Assembly (NCBI GenBank): GCA_903881065.1
Contig: CAIRRW010000479.1
Span: 1 to 21,306, forward strand
DNA: 21,306 nt
From: an uncultured Bacteroidota bacterium
GTDB lineage: Bacteria > Bacteroidota > Bacteroidia > 2-12-FULL-35-15
Reading direction: 5' to 3'
Part shown: piece by piece, positions 7,441 through 13,422 of the stretch
Layout: every line of letters starts with the position of its first letter
Numbering within the stretch: the first letter of the stretch is position 1
Program-made: the position numbers and the translations under genes
Notes under the pieces: generated by a model
Databases searched by the model: none
Told to the model about the DNA's origin: nothing
Seen by the model: the letters and a program-made list of their open reading frames with translations, nothing else

Positions 7441-9193
7441 TTAAATCAGCCAGCATCAAATCCTTGATGTACTTTACAGGAGCACTGCCATAACTCAAAA
7501 ATTTCTCATGAAACTTTTTCAAATTAAACTTATCTCCCATTTGTTTTTTCAAGTCTTCACGGAAATCATATATCTCCGTATAGCCGGTAAAGTAACAGCA
7601 AAGTTGCACTTGAGTAACAGATACTCTCCTCCATTTGTTCTCGGCTTCTGTTTTTTCCTGAAATGCCTCATCAATTAATAAGTGCATCGCCTCTTCTTTA
7701 CTCATGTTTTTGGTATGTACACTGTAATCCAATATAGTATTGCAAGTACTGCGCAAATTCCATTTATAATACATCAGCCACATTTCATCCTCATTATTAC
7801 CATAACCATTTTCAAGCATCATTCGCTCTGTATATACCGCCCATCCTTCAATCATTGCATTATTGCCGAACAAAGATTTTATTAAACTTGGCGATTGATT
7901 ACTGTAAACAAGCTGTGTATAGTGCCCTGGGATTGCTTCGTGAATATTTAATATCTGCAGAATATATTTATTATATTCTCTCAAATAGCTTTCTGCCTTG
8001 TCTTTCGGCATACCTTCCAGACTGCCGACATTATAATACGTGTTGCCGTTTTTATCATATGGTCCCGGTGCCGAAATGGATGCACCTGCTACACCTGCCA
8101 TATAACCAGGCTCTTTGCGCACTACCAATGGTTTCGACGGGTCAATATAAATTAAGTCCTTATCCTTAATAAATTTAATTAATACAGGAAGTTGCTCTGA
8201 AATAGCCGATTGAAACTCTTCTGGTTTAACATGTGTTTCCGATATTTTATCTATTACCTTTTTTATCTCCTCCAATTTATCAGCAGGTTTTGGAGTTTTG
8301 TCAAAATATTTAATCCAATATTTATCGGCAAGAGCAAACATTTTTTCATGTAATTCTTTCTTATGAGCCAATGCTTTTTCGTAGATTACATCAACACTAT
8401 AACCCGACTGTATATCATATTCAAATTTCTTCGCATAGAGTTCTTTTCCCAGTCTGAAGCTTCTTGGCGAATCATTCTTCATGTTTTTTAACCAAGTGGC
8501 ATAGTCATTTATTGCCTTCTTTGCTTGCATGGCGCGCACTTCAAACTTTTCTCTTTCTACTCGTTTCAATTTTGCCTTATCCATTGCTGCATTCAAATCG
8601 GCGTCAAATACGGATAATCCACCTTGGTTTTGTTCTATCGCCAATTGAGTATGCTCAATAGTTGGATTTTTAATATTGGCTTTTGCAGCTTCGTAATACG
8701 CAGGGATGTTAGCCATCTTCACATAAAAACTATGTAACCTTTTGGGCAATGTATCATAATTTTCATTTAATATTGAAGCAAAACCTTCTGAAATATTATA
8801 AACAGAAGGATTCCATTCCCATGATTTTTCTTCAGTTAACGACCATATAGTTGATTGCAACTGATTTTCTATCATGTGATAATCTGTTTTATTATTATCA
8901 GATAGTCCTCCAATATTAATTGCTTTAAGAGAATCCAGATTTGCTTTCACGAAATCAATTTCATTTATACGCTCCGCTGCATCAGGCACCGTGAGTACAC
9001 TATCGTATTTATGATACCCTTGGCTGCTTGCCCATCCGGGATATACTTTCCAAAGATTTACGATAAACTGTTCCTTGTAAGAATCAAAGAGAGGATTCAA
9101 ATCATCTGCCATTTTCGATTTTTCTTTTTTATCTCCACCACCACAAGATACAAGTGAGATAGATAATATACCGGTAATAATAAGGTTTTTCAT
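7424..9193 (-). CDS. DUF885-family metallopeptidase-like lipoprotein
   Basis: The 589-residue lipoprotein starts with MKNLIITGILSISLVSC. Cys17 in the LVSC lipobox is the expected lipidation site, followed by a GGGDKKEK linker, so the protein should be anchored in the cell envelope. The C-terminal domain carries IHEAIPGHYTQ (His418, Glu419, His424) and a downstream IEGWAVYTERMM (Glu449), the pattern of the DUF885 family, regarded as zinc-peptidase-like. The motif GYMAGVAGASISAPGPYDK (363-381) is also typical. Length is normal for the family. Substrates are unknown; peptide degradation in the periplasm is likely. The gene ends in a nested inverted repeat and faces a long repeat-bearing gap upstream. 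Confidence 0.85.
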   Translation of the reverse strand: MKNLIITGILSISLVSCGGGDKKEKSKMADDLNPLFDSYKEQFIVNLWKVYPGWASSQGYHKYDSVLTVPDAAERINEIDFVKANLDSLKAINIGGLSDNNKTDYHMIENQLQSTIWSLTEEKSWEWNPSVYNISEGFASILNENYDTLPKRLHSFYVKMANIPAYYEAAKANIKNPTIEHTQLAIEQNQGGLSVFDADLNAAMDKAKLKRVEREKFEVRAMQAKKAINDYATWLKNMKNDSPRSFRLGKELYAKKFEYDIQSGYSVDVIYEKALAHKKELHEKMFALADKYWIKYFDKTPKPADKLEEIKKVIDKISETHVKPEEFQSAISEQLPVLIKFIKDKDLIYIDPSKPLVVRKEPGYMAGVAGASISAPGPYDKNGNTYYNVGSLEGMPKDKAESYLREYNKYILQILNIHEAIPGHYTQLVYSNQSPSLIKSLFGNNAMIEGWAVYTERMMLENGYGNNEDEMWLMYYKWNLRSTCNTILDYSVHTKNMSKEEAMHLLIDEAFQEKTEAENKWRRVSVTQVQLCCYFTGYTEIYDFREDLKKQMGDKFNLKKFHEKFLSYGSAPVKYIKDLMLADLKETDK

Positions 9194-9283
9194 TTTACTG
9201 TTTTTCTATTTAGGGATGTAAAGATATAAGAATCCCCTTAATTATCAGTAACTCTTTGGAAGAATCTGATATTAAGCCGATTT

Positions 9284-9361
9284 AAAATTTGAAATTACCG
9301 TTTCGATTTTGGGGAAATTTTATAATCATTTAGGGAATTATTTCAAATTTCACCCCTAAAT
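9284..9361. repeat. Interleaved inverted repeats
   Basis: AAATTTGAAAT (9285-9295) pairs perfectly with ATTTCAAATTT (9340-9350). ATTTAGGG (9328-9335) pairs perfectly with CCCTAAAT (9354-9361). The two stems interleave, so they cannot both form as a simple hairpin, although a pseudoknot-like fold is possible. A third option pairs GGGGAAATTT (9311-9320) with AAATTTCACCCC (9345-9356), leaving a 2-nt bulge. No T-run follows in either direction. Confidence 0.5.
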
Positions 9362-9447
9362 AATCTGTTCTGCAAAATCAGACAAGGGAGTAAAAACCGA
9401 AATTTTATCCTTTTAGAAGAATAATGCATCCATTTATAAGCAATAGG

Positions 9448-9586
9448 CGTCAGTTTAATCGGGAGCGAAATCAGTTTAAACGGAAAGCGTGTCAGTTGAA
9501 AAGGTTGGCGTTTCAGATTAAACGGAAGGGGCGTCAGTTCAAACGGAAAGCGTGTCAGTTGAAACTGATGCGCCTTCCGTTTCAAC
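9448..9586. repeat. Six-copy 21-bp direct repeat array closed by an inverted unit
   Basis: TCAG recurs at 9450, 9471, 9492, 9513, 9534 and 9555, exactly 21 bp apart, with consensus TCAGTTNAAACGGAAAGCG. Copies 2 and 5 differ at one base of 21. A 24-bp stretch is identical at 9478-9501 and 9541-9564, so a three-unit block may have duplicated. The final half (9563-9586) is an inverted unit and pairs with 9537-9560 at 20 of 24 positions around a 2-nt loop. Read as repeats of a 9-mer (TCAGTTNAA) with a 12-bp spacer, it looks like an operator array. As DNA it has two helical turns per unit. Confidence 0.9.
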
Positions 9587-9729
9587 GATTATACAACAAT
9601 CAAAACAGAACTCAATCTATTAAATATCTGCTATTTAGGGGATATCCTCTTTTTAGAAATAGTTGTAACATTAAATTCTCTCATGCAATAATTTTTGAGT
9701 TGAAATAGGTTCTCTTTTTATTACTTCTT

Positions 9730-11766
9730 TCACTCCACAGCTAAATATATATTCTTCGGATATTTAATAGAATACTTATAGTTTACCACTTTTTTTTCAT
9801 TCGGCTCCATCATTATTTCCCAGGTGAGTTTGCCAATTTTCTCATCCACTTTAGCATTTGCAGATTCAAGCAGCTCCACTTCAATTGATTTTTTCTCTGT
9901 CAACGGAATCTGGTCTTCCACAATAAGTTTCACTTTGGCATCCTTATTATTTTTTATCGTAATGTCCCATGCAACTGTTTCCTTAATGTTGCTGCCAACT
10001 ACTCTGCGGTCGTACATTTGTTTATTACCTTCACGTTTCACAATTATATTTTTATCTCTGCCCAGCGAAACACTCAGCGTATCACTCACAAAGTTGGCAT
10101 CAATAAACGATTCCCCTGTAAATGTTCCCTGATAATAAATACTCGATTTACCGGATAACAAATTCAATTGTTGCCAATCGATAATTTCAGCAGTTAAAAA
10201 AACATCTTTGTCAAGTTTAGGTACAGCGTGATATACATAGCCTACCGGCACACTCACCTCTTTTATTTTTATTGAATAATCTTCGCCATCCGAAGGAATA
10301 GTATATGGTATATCAATTACGTATTCCAAGTTAGCAACTGTTGTTTTAAACGAATTTGAAATATAATTCGTGGTTTTATAACTAGTTACTTTCTGCCCAT
10401 CAAGATAATAAGATACATTTTTATCCCTTGCCCCTCTTACATTTAAAGAAGAATAATCGGATTGATACACTCCGGCAGTCATTGATGCTACTGAATTAAT
10501 ATTCTTTGAAGCCATAGTATGATACTCTTCATGGGTAACTTTACCGCCTGATTTAGTGTCAGGGTCAATCAACGGTTCAGCATACGAAAGCACCTCCACT
10601 TCCATCAACTGTGCACCAGCCTTCAGTTTCACATCAAGCAAAGTTGTTTTGTCAGCATTTATGGTAACATAACTTGTTTCGGAAGCTTCATAACCAACGT
10701 ACGCTACTTTAACAGTATATGTGCCCGACTGTATTGGTTTTATTGCATATTGCCCATCAATATCAGTAGTACATACACCTACATTTTCGGTTCCCTTCAT
10801 CACCATCACATTTGCAAACGGAATAGCTTCTCCATTTGAAGCATCAAGCACTCTGCCTTTTATTGCACCAGGTCCCTGCTTTGCTATTTCTTTATTATAT
10901 GGATTAGTGCGCTCTACATACCAGTTCAACAATTCCGGTTTGTTACCGCTAAGCGATGGATTATTGTTAGACAATTTTATATTCACATTATTCCAATCCT
11001 CCCCAGAAGACTGATAAACATTGGCATTATACACAATTACCAGCGGCTTGGTAATATCATCCACTCTAAAATCATACATCGCCTGCCATCCTGCCGAAGA
11101 AATATAATAACTCAGACTTAAATCAGTAGAGGTTTCTTTTTCACAATCAATGGTAATCAATATCTGGCTATATGTTTTGCGCTTTGCAGATACCAACTCA
11201 TTTATTTTTGTGTACATATCCTGAATCGCTTTGCTTGCTTTGTCCAAATCAGAATATAAATTCAACTTGCCTTGTTTTATTTCATTCAATCGCAAGCGAT
11301 AATAATCAGCAGCTTCCTTTATCTCCGATATCTTCGAGCCATCGTCCTTTCTGCTGAGTTTACTATTATCAAGCAGCAGTTTTTCCTCCAAATCGTAAAC
11401 CTTGAGTTTGTTTTTAATCTCTTTTATCTTAAACTCCTGTGCATCTTTTTTATCTTCCAAAGCAAGTTCCTCAGCACTCTTTTTATTTTCATTCTGATAA
11501 TTTAGCTGATGTTTTACGGAAAGCGTTTTGCAGTTGGTAATTTTCTTTACTTGTATACTCTGCGGATTAATTTCCTGCGGAAGCTTATCTATCATTATAA
11601 GATATTTGCCTCTATTCATCTTTAAATCCGCCTGCCTGGTAATTTGTGCGCCACTGAAAAAGACAGTGACATCAGTAATTTTTGACTTTGCCTGCAATGT
11701 GTCAATGCGGCAATACATACTTTTGGAAACCAAAAGGACAATGATAATAAGTGTAATTCTTTTCAT
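9730..11766 (-). CDS. MuiA-like DUF4139 protein with inserted CarboxypepD_reg-like and TonB plug-like domains
   Basis: The 678-residue secreted protein starts with the hydrophobic signal MKRITLIIIVLLVSKS. Next come a DUF4140-like N-terminal domain (about 27-80, ITDVTVFFSGAQITRQ), a charged coiled-coil stretch (about 95-195), and the first part of DUF4139 (LSYYISSAGWQAMYDFRV at 218-234 and YQSSGEDWNNV at 251-261). DUF4139 is then interrupted by a carboxypeptidase-regulatory-like domain (about 300-383, IKGRVLDASNGEAIPFANV) and a plug-like segment of TonB-dependent receptors (about 405-470, INSVASMTAGVYQ and LNVRGARDKNVSYYLDGQKV). It resumes with IDIPYTIPSDGEDYSIKI (484-501) and PKLDKDVFLTAEI. 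No beta-barrel follows. The family is named after a mucoidy inhibitor; its molecular role is not settled. The gene is flanked on both sides by 21-bp-period repeats. Confidence 0.85.
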   Translation of the reverse strand: MKRITLIIIVLLVSKSMYCRIDTLQAKSKITDVTVFFSGAQITRQADLKMNRGKYLIMIDKLPQEINPQSIQVKKITNCKTLSVKHQLNYQNENKKSAEELALEDKKDAQEFKIKEIKNKLKVYDLEEKLLLDNSKLSRKDDGSKISEIKEAADYYRLRLNEIKQGKLNLYSDLDKASKAIQDMYTKINELVSAKRKTYSQILITIDCEKETSTDLSLSYYISSAGWQAMYDFRVDDITKPLVIVYNANVYQSSGEDWNNVNIKLSNNNPSLSGNKPELLNWYVERTNPYNKEIAKQGPGAIKGRVLDASNGEAIPFANVMVMKGTENVGVCTTDIDGQYAIKPIQSGTYTVKVAYVGYEASETSYVTINADKTTLLDVKLKAGAQLMEVEVLSYAEPLIDPDTKSGGKVTHEEYHTMASKNINSVASMTAGVYQSDYSSLNVRGARDKNVSYYLDGQKVTSYKTTNYISNSFKTTVANLEYVIDIPYTIPSDGEDYSIKIKEVSVPVGYVYHAVPKLDKDVFLTAEIIDWQQLNLLSGKSSIYYQGTFTGESFIDANFVSDTLSVSLGRDKNIIVKREGNKQMYDRRVVGSNIKETVAWDITIKNNKDAKVKLIVEDQIPLTEKKSIEVELLESANAKVDEKIGKLTWEIMMEPNEKKVVNYKYSIKYPKNIYLAVE

Positions 11767-11889
11767 AATTTCTTGTTTTTAAAGGTTAATACTAAAACAG
11801 AAAGGGTAAATTAAAATTAGATTTCATGAACTCTCTTCATCTAATTTTCATCAAAAGTAATGTCTGCAAATAACATAAACAAGGTTAAT

Positions 11890-11944
11890 ACTGCAAGTGG
11901 TTGTTTATTTACTGTGAGTGGTTGATATTTCAGTTTAACGGAAA
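11890..11944. repeat. Two 21-bp tandem units plus a stray repeat unit
   Basis: ACTGCAAGTGGTTG (from 11890) and ACTGTGAGTGGTTG (from 11911) are exactly 21 bp apart and match at 15 of 21 positions, including an identical AGTGGTTG core (11896-11903, 11917-11924). Immediately after, TCAGTTTAACGGAAA (11930-11944) equals the consensus of the 9448-9586 array with one A missing. Confidence 0.55.
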
Positions 11945-12035
11945 TATTGAATTCAAAAAGAGAAGCAAAATTGGAAGAAGGTAAAACTATTAGACTTACA
12001 AGTAACTTTTTCATCAATTAAACAAACATAAGCCT

Positions 12036-12043
12036 TACTTTTG
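12036..12043 (+). promoter_or_regulatory. -7 promoter box for rimO
   Basis: TACTTTTG matches the Bacteroidota -7 consensus TAnnTTTG exactly and lies 25 bp before the rimO start codon, predicting transcription from about 12048 and a short leader. Only a T-rich stretch (12007-12011), not a clean TTTG, lies near the -33 position. Confidence 0.5.
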
Positions 12044-12068
12044 CAGCGAATAAATAACATATTAGAGA

Positions 12069-13382
12069 TTGAAAACAAAAACCCTTAAAAAGAATAAAGT
12101 AAATGTAGTTACACTTGGCTGTTCTAAAAACATTGTTGACAGTGAAGTGCTGATGGGTCAGCTGAAAGCGAACAATTTTGATGTAGAACATGAAAGCAAA
12201 CAGGACGATTCGAGTATTGTAATTATTAATACCTGTGGATTTATTGACAATGCCAAGCAGGAAAGCATTGATACCATTATAAGATATGCCGATGCTAAAG
12301 CAGCAGGCCTGGTTGACAAAGTATATGTTACCGGCTGTTTGAGCGAACGATACAAACCCGAATTGGAAAAGGAAATCCCTACCATTGATGGCTACTTCGG
12401 AACTAGAGAATTACCTCGATTACTTAAAACATTAAAGGCAGACTACAAGCATGAGCTTGTTGGTGAAAGGCTTTTAACTACACCTCACCATTATTCTTAT
12501 TTTAAAATTTCAGAAGGCTGCGACCGTCCCTGCTCGTTTTGTGCTATACCATTGATGCGTGGCGGACATGTTTCCAAAACAATTGAAGAATTAGTGAAGG
12601 AAGCAAAACACCTTGCGAAAAATGGAACTAAGGAATTGATGCTGATAGCGCAGGACTTGACCTATTACGGTCTGGATATTTATAAAAAGAGAAACCTTGC
12701 TGAGTTATTAAAACATCTTTCGGATGTAGAAGGGATTGAATGGATACGTTTGCATTACGCCTTCCCAAGCAGTTTCCCGATGGATGTATTAGATGTGATG
12801 AATAACCGTAAAAACATTTGTAAATATCTGGACATGCCCTTGCAACACATAACCGACAATATGTTGAAGAGTATGAAACGAGGAACTACCAAACAAAAAA
12901 CAATTAATTTGGTTAACGAAATAAGAAATAAAGTTCCAGGTATTGCTATCCGAACTACATTGATTGCAGGGTATCCGGGAGAAACAAAAAAAGACCACGA
13001 GGAAATGCTTGAATGGGTGGGACAAACAAGATTCGAACGATTAGGTATTTTCGCTTATTCTCATGAAGAAAACACCTCAGCATACTTATTAAAAGATAAT
13101 GTATCTTCAAAAATAAAACAAGACAGAACTGAAGCAGTAATGGCTTTGCAACAAGGCATTTCATTTGAATTGAATCAGCAGAAAGTAGGCAAAACATTCA
13201 ACGTTTTATTTGATAAAAAAGAAGGTGATTATTTTATTGGTCGCACCGAATTTGATTCTCCTGAAGTAGATAATGAAGTGCTTGTGAAAGCGGAAAAAGA
13301 TTTTGTACGTATTGGAGATTTTGCGAATGTAAAAATAACTTCTGCTGAAGATTATGATTTATGTGGCGAAGTTATAATATAG
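12069..13382 (+). CDS. rimO: Ribosomal protein S12 methylthiotransferase
   Basis: RimO is a radical-SAM enzyme that adds a methylthio group to a conserved aspartate of ribosomal protein S12. The product of 437 residues has all three parts: the N-terminal methylthiotransferase domain with cluster cysteines 18 (VVTLGCSKNIVDSE), 56 (NTCGF) and 90 (VTGCLSERY); the radical-SAM core with CDRPCSFC (Cys151, 155, 158) and IRTTLIAGYPGET; and a C-terminal TRAM domain (from about 371, KVGKTFNVLFDKKEGDYFIGRTEFDSPEVD). The GCSKN and SEGCDRPCSFCAIP forms distinguish RimO from the tRNA enzyme MiaB. The start is TTG at 12069. The same frame has a TAG at 12063-12065, and no ATG or GTG precedes the conserved LGCSKN, so TTG is the only ordinary start available. 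Confidence 0.95.
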   Translation: MKTKTLKKNKVNVVTLGCSKNIVDSEVLMGQLKANNFDVEHESKQDDSSIVIINTCGFIDNAKQESIDTIIRYADAKAAGLVDKVYVTGCLSERYKPELEKEIPTIDGYFGTRELPRLLKTLKADYKHELVGERLLTTPHHYSYFKISEGCDRPCSFCAIPLMRGGHVSKTIEELVKEAKHLAKNGTKELMLIAQDLTYYGLDIYKKRNLAELLKHLSDVEGIEWIRLHYAFPSSFPMDVLDVMNNRKNICKYLDMPLQHITDNMLKSMKRGTTKQKTINLVNEIRNKVPGIAIRTTLIAGYPGETKKDHEEMLEWVGQTRFERLGIFAYSHEENTSAYLLKDNVSSKIKQDRTEAVMALQQGISFELNQQKVGKTFNVLFDKKEGDYFIGRTEFDSPEVDNEVLVKAEKDFVRIGDFANVKITSAEDYDLCGEVII

Positions 13383-13422
13383 AGATTCAATATTGATTTC
13401 CTATTCATTTTATCTGTGAACA

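Larger units (their letters stand above)
9194..9729. other. Gene-free region rich in inverted and direct repeats
   Basis: No convincing gene lies in these 536 bp. It contains overlapping inverted repeats at 9284-9361, a 21-bp direct repeat array at 9448-9586, and four copies of ATTTAGGG (9208, 9328, inverted 9354, 9633). Two of the direct copies extend to the 10-mer CTATTTAGGG (9206-9215 and 9631-9640) and bracket the repeats. The minus strand has a near match to the -7 box (TATCTTTA, about 9222-9229) that could serve the DUF885 gene. The array is visibly richer in G+C than its surroundings. Confidence 0.7.
11767..12068. other. Divergent intergenic region between the MuiA-like gene and rimO
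   Basis: These 302 bp contain no gene. They hold a 12-bp direct repeat (AAGGTTAATACT at 11782-11793 and 11881-11892), two tandem 21-bp units starting with ACTG (11890 and 11911), a lone degenerate copy of the 9450-9575 repeat unit (about 11930-11944), and a promoter-like -7 box for rimO at 12036-12043. This looks like a regulatory region read in both directions. Confidence 0.6.

Noticed and set aside
7682..8169. Plus-strand open frames within the DUF885 gene
   Set aside because: They are shadows of a well-supported minus-strand gene and have no promoter or ribosome-binding context.
9448..9586. CRISPR array
   Set aside because: The 21-bp units are contiguous with no unique spacers of constant length, the repeat is shorter than normal, and no cas gene is present.
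9206..9640. Mobile element bounded by a 10-bp target duplication (CTATTTAGGG at both ends)
   Set aside because: No transposase or terminal inverted repeats are present at these borders, and a 10-mer match in about 500 A+T-rich bases is not rare enough.
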